From: Duganella sacchari
GTDB lineage: Bacteria > Pseudomonadota > Gammaproteobacteria > Burkholderiales > Burkholderiaceae_D
Direction of reading: 5' to 3'
Assembly: GCF_900143065.1 (NCBI RefSeq)
Contig: NZ_FRCX01000009.1
Span: 186,001-250,000, forward strand
DNA length: 64,000 bases
Below, one piece after another: positions 18,463 through 27,254 of the stretch. The position numbers and the translations under genes are program-made. The notes under the pieces were generated by a model, which had not been told where the DNA came from, did not search any database, and saw only the letters and a program-made list of their open reading frames with translations. Numbering within the stretch: position 1 is the first letter of the stretch; the number at the start of each line of letters is the position of its first letter.

Positions 18463-19395
18463 ATGAGCACATCCTCCAACGCGGCCGACCGCATAGAACT
18501 CATGCAGACCTTCGTCCGTATCGTTGAAGCGGGCAGCCTGTCCGCAGCGGCGGTGCAACTGGGCACCACCCAGCCCACCATCAGCCGCAGACTGCAGGCG
18601 CTGGAGCGCATGCTGGGCTTGCGGCTGCTGCAGCGCTCCACGCACGCCATGCAGCTGACCGAGGACGGTGAACGCTGCCTGGCGCATGCGCGCGAGCTGC
18701 TGTCGCACTGGAGCGCGCTGGCCGCCGATGTACAAGGTGCACGCGAAGAACCGGCTGGCATGCTGCGCGTGGTCGCGCCACATGCCTTCGGCCAGCAGCA
18801 GCTGGTAGGGCCGCTGGCCGGATTCCTGGCGCGCTATCCGCGCGTGTCGGTGGAGTGGCTGCTGCACGACCGCACGCCAGACTTCATCGCCGAAAATATC
18901 GACTGCGCGATACGCGTTGGGGAGGTCAGCGATCCGTCCGTCGTCGCCATCAAGCTGGCCGACATACCGCGCATCGCAGTGGCTGCGCCATCGCTGCTGG
19001 CGGGGCAAGCGCTGCCCACGCACCCCGAGCAGCTGGCCGCCCTGCCCTGGGTAGCGCTGCGGACCTTCTACCGCAACGAGATCACGCTGCATCACGAGGA
19101 TGGCAGCGCAAGCCACCGGCTGGTGCTGCAGCCGCGCATGAGCACCGATGGTTTATTCGCCGCCCGTAACGCTGCCGTGCTGGGCACCGGCATGTGCGTG
19201 ATTTCAGCGTGGGCAGTACGCGACGACATCGCGCAAGGCAGGCTGCTGCATCTGGCGCCACAGTGGCAGGCAGCGCCGCTGCCGCTGTACCTGGTCTATC
19301 CGCATGCGCCGCATTATCCGGCGCGGCTGCGCTGCTTCATCGACAGCATGCGCGCCGCCATGCCAGCCACGCTGTCGGGCGCCGGACTGGCTTGA
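18463..19395 (+). CDS. LysR-family transcriptional regulator
   Basis: 310 residues from the ATG at 18463. Helix-turn-helix near residues 20-60 (LSAAAVQLGTTQPTISRRLQALE), then a substrate-binding domain resembling periplasmic binding proteins (VSVEWLLHDRTPDF onward). An upstream in-frame ATG at 18427 is possible, but the first 12 residues it adds do not fit the family. It probably controls the divergent dehydrogenase gene through the dyad at 18380-18402. Confidence 0.9.
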   Translation: MSTSSNAADRIELMQTFVRIVEAGSLSAAAVQLGTTQPTISRRLQALERMLGLRLLQRSTHAMQLTEDGERCLAHARELLSHWSALAADVQGAREEPAGMLRVVAPHAFGQQQLVGPLAGFLARYPRVSVEWLLHDRTPDFIAENIDCAIRVGEVSDPSVVAIKLADIPRIAVAAPSLLAGQALPTHPEQLAALPWVALRTFYRNEITLHHEDGSASHRLVLQPRMSTDGLFAARNAAVLGTGMCVISAWAVRDDIAQGRLLHLAPQWQAAPLPLYLVYPHAPHYPARLRCFIDSMRAAMPATLSGAGLA

Positions 19396-19408
19396 CTGGC
19401 TTGAAATA

Positions 19409-20335
19409 TCAGGCAGCTTTCGCTGCCACCGCACCAAAGATCAGCGACTGATGCGCAGCCACGCCAGCCATCGCGCCATCGGCAACCGCCAGCGCCACAC
19501 TGCCCGCCATGCGGGCCGCATCGCCGGCCACGTACACGCCGGGCACGCTGCTGGCCTTGATCATATCGGTACGCACGTAGCTGCCCATCGGCCCTTCTTC
19601 CATCTCGCAGCCCAGTTGCTCGGCGATCGGACTCGCGCTATGCAGGCGGCTGATGACAAACAGGCCTGCCATTTCCAGCGCACGGCCATCCTGCAGCGCC
19701 ACCGTCGCCTGGCCGCTCACGGAACGTACCGGCGTGCGCTCCACTGTCACGCCACGCTGCGCCAGCTTTTCCAGCTGCTCGGTATCCGGTTCGAACGCGC
19801 CATTGAGGAAGAACGTTACCTTGCCCCAGTCAGGCAGCATCATCGCGTGGTGGATCGAATGCGCGCTGGTGGCGATCACGCCGATATGGCCCTGTTCCAG
19901 CTCGTAGCCATGGCAGTAGGGACAATGAAACACGCTGCTGCCCCAACGCTCGGCCAGGCCCGGTATCGATGGCAGTTCATCCACCATGCCGGTCGCCAGT
20001 ACCAGGCGTTGCGTCTGGAAGATACTGCCATCGGCCAGCGTCACACGGAAGACATCACCATGTTTGACCGCCTGCGTGGCCGATCCTTCGATCCAGCGCA
20101 CGGTTGGATACTTCATGAGCTGCGCGCGGCCGTCGGCGGCAATCGCCGCAGCCTCGCGGCCATCCTGACCAAGGTAGCCATGTGAATGCTGGGCATAGCG
20201 GTTGCGGCGCTGGCCCGCGTCCACCACCAGTATGCGGCGGCGTGCCCGCGCCAGCTGCGTCGCGGCGGACAGACCTGCATAGCTGCCGCCAATAACAATC
20301 ACCTCAAACTCAGTCGCCGGATGTTGGATGGTCAT
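19409..20335 (-). CDS. NAD(P)/FAD-dependent oxidoreductase, thioredoxin-reductase-like
   Basis: 308 residues. The FAD motif VIGGSYAGLSAA is at 14-25, and the redox-active pair CPYC is at residues 138-141 (in the family position of the TrxR CxxC). A second dinucleotide fold and the C-terminal GVYVAGDAARMAGSV FAD contact are present. These low-Mr flavoproteins reduce thioredoxin-like partners, or act like bacillithiol- or pyridine-nucleotide-disulfide oxidoreductases; the partner is unknown. The start lies inside the end of the Rrf2 gene (26-base overlap), so the two are one transcript and the Rrf2 protein is its probable regulator. Confidence 0.88.
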   Translation of the reverse strand: MTIQHPATEFEVIVIGGSYAGLSAATQLARARRRILVVDAGQRRNRYAQHSHGYLGQDGREAAAIAADGRAQLMKYPTVRWIEGSATQAVKHGDVFRVTLADGSIFQTQRLVLATGMVDELPSIPGLAERWGSSVFHCPYCHGYELEQGHIGVIATSAHSIHHAMMLPDWGKVTFFLNGAFEPDTEQLEKLAQRGVTVERTPVRSVSGQATVALQDGRALEMAGLFVISRLHSASPIAEQLGCEMEEGPMGSYVRTDMIKASSVPGVYVAGDAARMAGSVALAVADGAMAGVAAHQSLIFGAVAAKAA

Positions 20336-20774
20336 AGTGCGCTCCCTTGCTTACATGATGGTGTTGGTTGAAGCGGGCCGACAGGTCGGCCAGCGTCACG
20401 TCCTTAAAACGGGAGATCAGCAAGGCTTCTGCTTCATCGAAAGCGCTGCCCAGGGCATCGTTGACGGCGCGTTCGACCAGGCACTGCGGCTGTTCGACGC
20501 GGTTCCCCATTGCGAACACCGTGGGCGAACCAACGGCTTCGTAGACATCCTGCAGCGTCACCTTGCGCAGATCGCAGGTAATGCTCCAGCCGCCGCCGTG
20601 GCCCTTGTCGGAACCCACGTAGCCACGCTCGCGCAAGCCAGCCAGCACGCGCCGCACCAGCACCGGATTGGTGCCGAGGAAGCCCGCCAGCGCTTCGGAA
20701 GTAAACGGCCTGTCGCCGTGCGCCATATGCAGCAGCACGTGCAGGATGGAGGAAAGTTTGCTGTCTCGTCTCAT
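20310..20774 (-). CDS. Rrf2-family transcriptional regulator
   Basis: 154 residues. Winged helix in the first 80 residues (LAGFLGTNPVLVRRVLAGLRERGYV, then GHGGGWSI) typical of the Rrf2 family. The three-cysteine Fe-S cluster motif of IscR/NsrR is absent; only Cys98 remains in the matching loop, apart from one Cys in the wing, so a redox thiol or non-cluster sensing mode is likely. It overlaps the downstream flavoprotein gene. A near-perfect dyad touches its start codon (20773-20793), consistent with autorepression. Confidence 0.88.
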   Translation of the reverse strand: MRRDSKLSSILHVLLHMAHGDRPFTSEALAGFLGTNPVLVRRVLAGLRERGYVGSDKGHGGGWSITCDLRKVTLQDVYEAVGSPTVFAMGNRVEQPQCLVERAVNDALGSAFDEAEALLISRFKDVTLADLSARFNQHHHVSKGAHYDHPTSGD

Positions 20775-20793
20775 GTAACTAATGATAGTACAT
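20773..20793. promoter_or_regulatory. Candidate Rrf2 autoregulatory operator
   Basis: ATGTAACTA-ATGA-TAGTACAT: arms match except for one inserted A. It overlaps the Rrf2 start codon and probably its -10 region. Confidence 0.5.
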
Positions 20794-20845
20794 AATTCGA
20801 AAACGTGCAGGAGATGCGCGGGCGAGAACGCCCGCGCAGGGAGGA

Positions 20846-23593
20846 TTACGGCTTTTTGGGTGTGGCCTTGGCTTCGTCGCCAGCCACGGCGACCGACAGT
20901 TTGGATGGATCGATATGCTTGCGGAAGGCGGCATTCACCTGCGCCAGCGTCGCGGCCTGCAGCTTGGCCTCATACTCCTTGCTCCAGCTGTAGGTGCGGC
21001 CCAGGTACAGATTGTGGGTCCAGCCCGAGGCGACCACGCTGTCCTTGGCGCGGTTCTGCAAGCGCTGCTGCATCAGGCCCGATTTGGCGCCCGCCAGCTC
21101 CGCTTCCGTGAAACCGTCTTTCAGCGCGCGCTCCAGCTCTTCGCGGATCGCCACCTCCAGCTTCTTCAGGTTCTGCGGTGCGGCGATCGCGCCCATGCCG
21201 AAGCTGCCGGCACGGTCCTCGTCACCCGCGTGCACGCCACTACCACCGCCGTAGGACAGGCCGTCCTTCTGGCGGATGCGGTCCATCATGCGCGACTTCA
21301 TCGCACCGCCGCCGAACATATAGTTGGCCAGGTCCAGCAGCGGATAGTCGGCGTCGCTGGTGTTCAGGTCCAGATTCATGCGCGCGGTGTAGAAGCCGTT
21401 TTCCTTGTCGGGCGTATTCAACGTCACATGCAATGGCGCCTTGGTGTCGTTGGTGTTCAGGATAGGTGCGTAATCAGCCTTGCTGTTCCAGCCGCCGAAA
21501 CTCTCTTCGATGGTCTTGCCGATGGCGGCCTTGTCGAAATCGCCGACAATGGCCAGCTGGCCATGATTGGCGCCGTAGAACGCGCGGTGGAAAGCCACCA
21601 CGTCTTCCAGCTTCAAGGCCTTGATGGCGGCCAGTTGCTCATCCACCGTCAGCGCATTGCGGATATCGCCTTTCGGATAGTGGTTGAGGTGCTGGTCTAT
21701 CGCTTCCGACGCCACCACCTGCGGCTCGCTGCGCGAGTATTCCAGGCCGACGATCCACTGCTGGCGCATCTGCTCGAATTCCGCCGCCGGGAAGCTGGCG
21801 TCCTTGAGCACGTGCGCAACCAGGCGCACCGCCGCATCCAGGTTCGGCCCCGTGGTATCGAACTGATACGGGCTGCCGGTGATCTTCAGCTTGGAGAATT
21901 CGTCCGCCAGCTGTTCGCGCGTGTACTTGCTGGTGCCGCGCATCAGCATCTCGTTGGCGGCATTGGCCACCACCGTGGTGTTCATGAGGTTCTGCTCATT
22001 CCCCCAGTGCAGACCAAGGCTCACTGATACCGCCTCACCACGGTTTTTCTTTGGCAGCAGCGCCACCTTCACGCCACCGATGGTCTTGATTTCCGTGCGG
22101 GCGTTGATGTTGTCCTGGCTGGGGTCGAACACTTCCGACGTCAGCGCGCTTTCCTTGCCCTTGAAGTCCTTCATCACCTCGGCCACGCTGGGCGCTGCAG
22201 GAATATCGACACGCTGCGGATTGTCCTCGGGGATGAATTCACCAACCACGCGGTTATCGCGCTTCAGATAACGCGCCGCCACCTCGGCCACCTGCTGCGA
22301 GGTGATGCTCGGCAGCTTGTCGCGGCCCTGGAACAGCAGGCGCCAGTCACCCAGCGACACCTCTTCCGACAGCGTCACACCAACGCGCTGCGGATCGTTG
22401 AGCGACTTCTCGATGCCGTTGGCGAAGTTGCGGCGGGTACGCTCCATTTCCTCTTCGGTCGGCGGCGTCTTGGCGAAGCCCTCCACCGCTTCGGTCAGCG
22501 CGGCGCGCACCGGCTCCAGCGGCTGGCCGGCCTTGACCACCGCGCCAATGATTTGCAGTCCGGGCGCATAGCCCGTCATGCCAAAGCTGAACACCTGCGC
22601 GGCCTTGCCGCTTTCCACCAGCTGCTTGTGCAGACGGCCGGTCGGCTCATCGCCGAGGATTTGCGACATGAAGCTCAGCGCATCGCTATCCGCCTGCAGC
22701 GCGCTTGGAATCTTGTAGCCCAGCGCGACGATCTGCACATCGCCCTTGCGGCGCACGACAAAGCTGCGCTCACCATCCTGGGTCGGTTCGACCGTCCAGA
22801 ATGGCGGCAGGCTGCGCTTCGGTTTCGGGATCACGCCAAACGATTTGCTGATCCACGCCAGCGTTTGCGCCGGGTCGAATTTGCCGGCCACCAGCAGCAC
22901 AGCGTTATCCGGCTGATAGTAGGTGTGATAGAAGGCCTGCAGGTTCTCGATCTTGACGTTCTCGATGTCGCTGCGGTTGCCGATGGTCGAACGACCATAG
23001 GAATGCCAGTCGTACGCCACGCTCTGCATGCGCTTCAACAGCACGCCGAACGGGCTGTTCTCGCCGCTTTCGTATTCGTTGCGGACCACGGTCATTTCCG
23101 AGTCCAGGTCCTTGCGTGCGATGAAGGACCTGGTCATGCGGTCCGCTTCCATGTCCAGCGCCCACTTCAGGTTGTCCGGGCTGGCCTGGAACACTTCATA
23201 GTAGTTGGTGCGGTCGTTGGAGGTGGTGCCGTTGAATTCCATGCCGCGGTTGGAGAACTCCTGCGGAATGCTCTTGTTCTTCGGCGAGCCCTTGAACATC
23301 AGGTGTTCCAGCAAGTGCGCCATGCCGGTCTCGCCATAGTTCTCGTGGCGCGAGCCGACCAGGTAGGTGACGTTGACGGTGACGGTGGGCTTGGAGGCGT
23401 CCGGGAACAGCAGTACTTTCAGGCCGTTGGGCAAGCGATATTCTGTTATGCCCTCCACCGACGGCCCTTTGACGACGCCGGCAGGCAAGGCTGGCGCGGC
23501 AGCAGCGGCCCAGGCAGTTCCGGTAGCAACGAAGGACATTCCGCACAGCACGAGGCTGGCAGCGGCGGCGTGTTTCAGACGGCTGTTGTTCAT
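20846..23593 (-). CDS. M16-family zinc metalloprotease (two-domain insulinase type)
   Basis: 915 residues with a signal peptide ending near GTAWA (about residue 29), so periplasmic. The inverted zinc motif HLLEH is at 93-97 with the distal Glu at 173 (NEYESGE), exactly 76 residues on, as the M16 rule demands. A second M16 half from about residue 490 lacks the zinc motif. Such proteins degrade or process peptides in the periplasm. The start is preceded by GGTGAGAGAAC. It is transcribed toward the Rrf2 gene but separated by 71 bases containing that gene's operator. Confidence 0.92.
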   Translation of the reverse strand: MNNSRLKHAAAASLVLCGMSFVATGTAWAAAAAPALPAGVVKGPSVEGITEYRLPNGLKVLLFPDASKPTVTVNVTYLVGSRHENYGETGMAHLLEHLMFKGSPKNKSIPQEFSNRGMEFNGTTSNDRTNYYEVFQASPDNLKWALDMEADRMTRSFIARKDLDSEMTVVRNEYESGENSPFGVLLKRMQSVAYDWHSYGRSTIGNRSDIENVKIENLQAFYHTYYQPDNAVLLVAGKFDPAQTLAWISKSFGVIPKPKRSLPPFWTVEPTQDGERSFVVRRKGDVQIVALGYKIPSALQADSDALSFMSQILGDEPTGRLHKQLVESGKAAQVFSFGMTGYAPGLQIIGAVVKAGQPLEPVRAALTEAVEGFAKTPPTEEEMERTRRNFANGIEKSLNDPQRVGVTLSEEVSLGDWRLLFQGRDKLPSITSQQVAEVAARYLKRDNRVVGEFIPEDNPQRVDIPAAPSVAEVMKDFKGKESALTSEVFDPSQDNINARTEIKTIGGVKVALLPKKNRGEAVSVSLGLHWGNEQNLMNTTVVANAANEMLMRGTSKYTREQLADEFSKLKITGSPYQFDTTGPNLDAAVRLVAHVLKDASFPAAEFEQMRQQWIVGLEYSRSEPQVVASEAIDQHLNHYPKGDIRNALTVDEQLAAIKALKLEDVVAFHRAFYGANHGQLAIVGDFDKAAIGKTIEESFGGWNSKADYAPILNTNDTKAPLHVTLNTPDKENGFYTARMNLDLNTSDADYPLLDLANYMFGGGAMKSRMMDRIRQKDGLSYGGGSGVHAGDEDRAGSFGMGAIAAPQNLKKLEVAIREELERALKDGFTEAELAGAKSGLMQQRLQNRAKDSVVASGWTHNLYLGRTYSWSKEYEAKLQAATLAQVNAAFRKHIDPSKLSVAVAGDEAKATPKKP

Positions 23594-23664
23594 GTTCTCT
23601 CACCATAAAGATAGGAACACGCAGCATACGCCTTACCCAGGCGCCGTGCATAGACGGCTTAAGT

Positions 23665-23691
23665 AAAAATTAATACTAATTATTAATTTTT
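23665..23691. terminator. AT-only perfect inverted repeat at the end of the DUF3579 gene
   Basis: AAAAATTAATA-CTAAT-TATTAATTTTT: 11-base perfect arms covering the stop codon of the gene read from the minus strand. It may act as a weak terminator or protect the mRNA 3' end; composition is striking in this GC-rich context. Confidence 0.45.
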
Positions 23692-24012
23692 TTCGGGCAC
23701 CAGACAGGCGTCGACCATTTGTAGATCGTTGTCTTTAGCGAAGGAAATCACGAAGTGGTAAGCCATCGGTTCGAGCGCGCGCAGCTTGCCGTTGACCACC
23801 ACCGACTTGACGCCGTTGACCACGGTCGGCGTCACGTAAGGAGAAAACTGCAGGTGGGAATCGCGTCCGCCGCCGGACCCTTCCGGCTTGAAGCAGGCCA
23901 TCACACCGCACAGGCGCTCAGCCCAGTCGCTCGGACGGAACTGCCTGCCATTGCTGGTTTGGCCAAGGATGAAGAACGAATCTTGCTGTTCTGCCGGTTT
24001 TTGAACTGACAT
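23683..24012 (-). CDS. DUF3579 family protein
   Basis: 109 residues from the ATG at 24012. The stretches FFILGQTSNGRQFRPSDWAE, then RLCGVM, and ALEPMAYHFVISFAKDNDL match the DUF3579 family, a small conserved betaproteobacterial protein of unknown function. No catalytic motif or signal peptide is evident. A longer frame to 24051 would need a TTG start without an SD. The promoter region upstream carries nested inverted repeats (24099-24145). Confidence 0.8.
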   Translation of the reverse strand: MSVQKPAEQQDSFFILGQTSNGRQFRPSDWAERLCGVMACFKPEGSGGGRDSHLQFSPYVTPTVVNGVKSVVVNGKLRALEPMAYHFVISFAKDNDLQMVDACLVPEKN

Positions 24013-24098
24013 AGGCGCGGCTGCTTCTGCGTAGATACTTGTTGGTAACAAGAATGCGTGGAGGACTCCGGCTGGGTACTGGCCGGGCGGGTCATTCT

Positions 24099-24145
24099 GT
24101 AAGAATCTTACGTATTATATCTTATAGAAGACCTGAATACGTAAG
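24099..24145 (-). promoter_or_regulatory. Promoter region with nested inverted repeats upstream of DUF3579 gene
   Basis: Read on the minus strand, TATAAT (24119-24114) is a good -10. Around it lie GTAAGA-A-TCTTAC (24099-24111) and a perfect ten-base inverted repeat CTTACGTATT / AATACGTAAG (24107-24116, 24136-24145). Three GTAAG/CTTAC half-sites flank the -10, a typical repressor arrangement. Confidence 0.5.
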
Positions 24146-24237
24146 TCATTGAATATTCAACGGCTTTTTCCAGCCCCTCCCACTTTGGTGCAGGAAATGC
24201 TACAACCTGCACCACAGCAATACCGCTATTGTACCCG

Positions 24238-25203
24238 TTAAGGCGCCGCTCCGAGCCAAACAGCGCTCGACAACAGCAACAACAACAGCATCCACAACAA
24301 CAGTGCGCGCCACACCAGGCCGACCGTGCTTTGCAGCGAACGGACGTTCGGTTCGTCGCCGGGCATGACGTCCGGTTCGATCTCCACGTCCACGGTGGTG
24401 GCGTCCACCACTTGCGCCTTGACGGCGTTTTCCGCCGGCGTGCCGAGGCGCACGCCCATGGCGCCGCCACCGGCCGTCAGGATGATGCCCAGCGCCTCGT
24501 TCGACCAGCGGTGGGCGAAATTACGCCACGCATAGATCGCATCTTCAAAGTTACCCACCACGGCAAACGCCACGGCGGTCAGGCGCACCGGAATCCAGTC
24601 GATCCAGTAAAACGCGCGCGCGGCAAACTGGCCGAAGGCTTCATTGCGCATGTGTTCCGGTTCGTTCCAGGCGCGCGCCAGATGCTCGGCCACGCGGTAC
24701 ATCACGGCGCAGGCCGGCCCCAGCGGCATCAGGAACCAGAAGAACACGCCAAACACATTGCGGTGCGTGGTAATCAGCGACTTCTCGACCGCAATACGGG
24801 CGATCTCGGACACTTCCATGCCCACGGTGTCCTGCCGGGTCCACTCCGCCAGCAGCGCGCGCGCAGCAGGCTCGTCGCCCGCATTGAGGGCCAGCTGGAT
24901 CGAGGTGAAATAGTGGCTGTAGTGGCGGAAGCCGAGCGTCAGATAAACGATCAGCACGTTCCAGGCAAATGCAGCCATGGTCCATTCGTAGTGACGCAGC
25001 ACCCAGTAGATGGCGGCGGTCGGCACCATCAGTATCGCCATCATCAGGAACCAGCCCATGCGGCCATGGGTCGAGTGTCCAGCGTTAAACCAGGTCTCCA
25101 TCCGCAACGCCAGACTCTTGATTTCGGCGTAGATCGGATTGTCTGCGCGCAGCGGTTTCATCTGCTCGATCAGCAGCGCGCATAGAATGGAAAGAAAAGT
25201 CAT
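24238..25203 (-). CDS. CobD/CbiB-family membrane protein
   Basis: 321 residues with hydrophobic segments near residues 50-66, 78-93, 155-175, 200-215 and a strong C-terminal anchor (LLLWMLLLLLLSSAVWL). It resembles the CobD/CbiB family protein conserved in Burkholderiales, distantly related to adenosylcobinamide-phosphate synthase and AmpE. No other cobalamin-synthesis gene is adjacent, so a true CbiB role is doubtful. It is followed upstream by a 53-base gap to the Nudix gene on the same strand. Family recognition moderate, function unknown. Confidence 0.75.
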   Translation of the reverse strand: MTFLSILCALLIEQMKPLRADNPIYAEIKSLALRMETWFNAGHSTHGRMGWFLMMAILMVPTAAIYWVLRHYEWTMAAFAWNVLIVYLTLGFRHYSHYFTSIQLALNAGDEPAARALLAEWTRQDTVGMEVSEIARIAVEKSLITTHRNVFGVFFWFLMPLGPACAVMYRVAEHLARAWNEPEHMRNEAFGQFAARAFYWIDWIPVRLTAVAFAVVGNFEDAIYAWRNFAHRWSNEALGIILTAGGGAMGVRLGTPAENAVKAQVVDATTVDVEIEPDVMPGDEPNVRSLQSTVGLVWRALLLWMLLLLLLSSAVWLGAAP

Positions 25204-25256
25204 TAAACGTCCTTTGCGTTGGCATAGCCTTAATGCCCGCTACGATAGCGTAGTTC

Positions 25257-25925
25257 TCACTCTGCACGCAAGAAATGGAACAGATTCCGCAGCATGCCCG
25301 CCGTCGCGCCCCAGATGTAATACGCTTCGTACGGCATCGCATAAAAGCTGCGGCGGCCATCCGGCAAGTCGACCGACAGGCGCTGGTGGTGCGCGCCATC
25401 CATGAGGAAGGACAGCGGCACTTCAAAGATGGCCGCCACTTCATCGGGATCGGCTACCACCTCAAACGGCGGCTGCACCAGGCCCACCACTGGCGTCACG
25501 CAATAACCGGTGCCGGTCAGATAGTGCGGCAGGGTACCGAGAATTTCCACGTGACGACGAGCCAGGCCGATTTCCTCTTCCGACTCGCGCAGCGCGGTGT
25601 CGATGGCATCCTGGTCGTAGTCTTCGGCACGGCCGCCGGGAAAGCTGATCTGGCCCGCATGGTCGGTCAGGTGCGCGGTGCGCTGGGTCAGCAGGATGGT
25701 CAGGCCAGTCTCGCGCAGCACCAGCGGTATCAGCACCGAGGCCGGCGTCGGCGCGCGCTCCTCACGGCCGGGGATGGCGCGCTCGCTGCCTTCCGGCACC
25801 CAGTCCGGCGGCGCGGCAAACCGGCTGCGCAGCCACGCGGGCGCCAGGCGCTCCAGCGCGACAGCCGGCTCGCCGGCAATGGCGTCTATCGGCAACTGCT
25901 GAGGATCGAACGGTGGCTTGGCCAT
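25257..25925 (-). CDS. Nudix hydrolase, CoA pyrophosphatase type
   Basis: 222 residues from the ATG at 25925, which has a perfect AAGGAG site eight bases upstream; the frame is open further, but that part is the rplS terminator. The motif LLTQRTAHLTDHAGQISFPG followed by the Nudix box ALRESEEEIGL (with Asp in place of the first box Glu) is the signature of the CoA-pyrophosphatase (NudL / UPF0035) group. These enzymes split CoA and its derivatives into phosphopantetheine and 3',5'-ADP. It lies directly after rplS on the same strand, separated by a terminator. Confidence 0.88.
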   Translation of the reverse strand: MAKPPFDPQQLPIDAIAGEPAVALERLAPAWLRSRFAAPPDWVPEGSERAIPGREERAPTPASVLIPLVLRETGLTILLTQRTAHLTDHAGQISFPGGRAEDYDQDAIDTALRESEEEIGLARRHVEILGTLPHYLTGTGYCVTPVVGLVQPPFEVVADPDEVAAIFEVPLSFLMDGAHHQRLSVDLPDGRRSFYAMPYEAYYIWGATAGMLRNLFHFLRAE

Positions 25926-25944
25926 GCAGACTCCTTGATGAAAA

Positions 25945-25992
25945 CAAAAAGGCGCCCAGTAGGCGCCCTTTGCGGGCGCCCTGCGGGGCGCC
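25945..25992 (-). terminator. Terminator after rplS
   Basis: On the minus strand two adjacent GGGCGCC hairpins follow the rplS stop, the second being AAAGGGCGCC-TACT-GGGCGCCTTTTT. The T-run makes the second one a good intrinsic terminator. Confidence 0.75.
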
Positions 25993-26011
25993 CTCTCCAA
26001 ACACAACCGTA

Positions 26012-26395
26012 TTAAACGGCTGCTTTCGCCGCTGGGCGACGGTTTGGCAGTTTTTCCTTGATACGTGCCGATTTACCGGAACGATCACGCAGGTAGTACA
26101 GCTTAGCGCGACGTACGTCACCGCGGCGTTTCACTTCGATCGAAGCGATCAGCGGGGAGTACAGCTGGAAGGTACGCTCTACGCCTTCGCCGGACGAGAT
26201 CTTACGAACGATGAAGTTCGAGTTCAGGCCACGGTTGCGACGGGAGATAACAACGCCTTCGTAAGCCTGGGCGCGCTTGCGGGTGCCTTCGACTACGTTC
26301 ACGTTGACTACCACGGTATCGCCAGGTGCAAATTCAGGGATGTTTTTGCCCAGGCGAGCGATTTCTTCTTGCTCGAGTTGTTGAATCAGGTTCAT
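26012..26395 (-). CDS. rplS: 50S ribosomal protein L19
   Basis: 127 residues. MNLIQQLEQEEI then the VVNVNVVEGTRKRAQAYEGV and YYLRDRSGKSARIKE motifs are diagnostic of bL19, which sits at the 30S-50S interface. An in-frame ATG five codons upstream exists (26410), but the shorter start matches the family and has GGAG upstream. It is the last gene of the rpsP-rimM-trmD-rplS unit, in the standard order. Confidence 0.97.
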   Translation of the reverse strand: MNLIQQLEQEEIARLGKNIPEFAPGDTVVVNVNVVEGTRKRAQAYEGVVISRRNRGLNSNFIVRKISSGEGVERTFQLYSPLIASIEVKRRGDVRRAKLYYLRDRSGKSARIKEKLPNRRPAAKAAV

Positions 26396-26475
26396 CTTAA
26401 ATGACTCCATATGCCATCTTGCTGGCGCGCTGTGAGTGCGGACACTCTGCCCAGTAGAGGATGGGGTTTAACAAA

Positions 26476-26493
26476 GCAGGCCTAAAGGCCTGC
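26476..26493. terminator. Hairpin over the trmD stop codon
   Basis: GCAGGCCT-AA-AGGCCTGC includes the trmD stop. The following minus-strand sequence (TTTGTT) is only weakly T-rich, so it may attenuate transcription into rplS or stabilise the upstream message. Confidence 0.4.
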
Positions 26494-27228
26494 CAAAAAT
26501 TGCTCGTCGCGCTTGGTGAGCAGTCCTGCCTCACGCGCTTTGATAAGCAAATCCGGTCGCTTGCGCGCGGTCGCTTCCAGCATGCGCTGGCGGCGCCATT
26601 TTTCAATCTCGGCGTGGTTGCCGCCCATTAGCACTGGCGGCACGCCCACACCTTCATACGTTTCAGGCCGCGTGTAGTGCGGCGAATCCAGCAGGCCGTT
26701 GAAGAAGCTGTCTTCGATGGCCGAGGCATCGGTGTTCAATACGCCGGGAATCAGGCGGATCACCGCATCCATCAAGGCCATCGCCGGCAACTCGCCGCCG
26801 GACAGCACGAAATCGCCCAGGCTGATTTCTTCATCGACCACACGGTCCAGCAGACGCTGGTCCACGGCTTCGTAACGGCCGCACAGGATGACCAGACCGG
26901 GCTCCTGCTTCAGCTGCATTACGCGTTCATGCGTCAACTGCTTGCCCTGGGGCGACATGAACACCACGCGCGGCGCCGGCAGACCGGCATCGGTCTGGCG
27001 CTGCTTCGCTGCGTTGATGGTCAGCTCCAGCGGCTTGGCCAGCATCACCATGCCGGGGCCGCCACCATAAGGGCGGTCATCCACGGTACGGTGATTGTCA
27101 GTGGTGAAATCGCGCGGATTCCACAGCGACAGGCCACATTTATTCTGTTCAAACGCGCGCCGGGTCACGCCCGACTGCGTTATTGCGGCAAACATTTCAG
27201 GGAACAGGGTCACGACATCAAATTGCAT
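26482..27228 (-). CDS. trmD: tRNA (guanine-N1-)-methyltransferase
   Basis: 248 residues. MQFDVVTLFPEMF, the deep trefoil-knot SAM site (LVILCGRYEAVDQR and the GDFVLSGGELPAM segment) and the tail motif MGGNHAEIEKWRR are typical of TrmD. It makes m1G37 in tRNAs reading CCN, CUN and CGG codons and prevents +1 frameshifts. It lies 26 bases after rimM in the conserved ribosomal-maturation operon. Confidence 0.97.
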   Translation of the reverse strand: MQFDVVTLFPEMFAAITQSGVTRRAFEQNKCGLSLWNPRDFTTDNHRTVDDRPYGGGPGMVMLAKPLELTINAAKQRQTDAGLPAPRVVFMSPQGKQLTHERVMQLKQEPGLVILCGRYEAVDQRLLDRVVDEEISLGDFVLSGGELPAMALMDAVIRLIPGVLNTDASAIEDSFFNGLLDSPHYTRPETYEGVGVPPVLMGGNHAEIEKWRRQRMLEATARKRPDLLIKAREAGLLTKRDEQFLAGL

Positions 27229-27254
27229 GGCGAACCGCCCTCAATGTATTGCGC

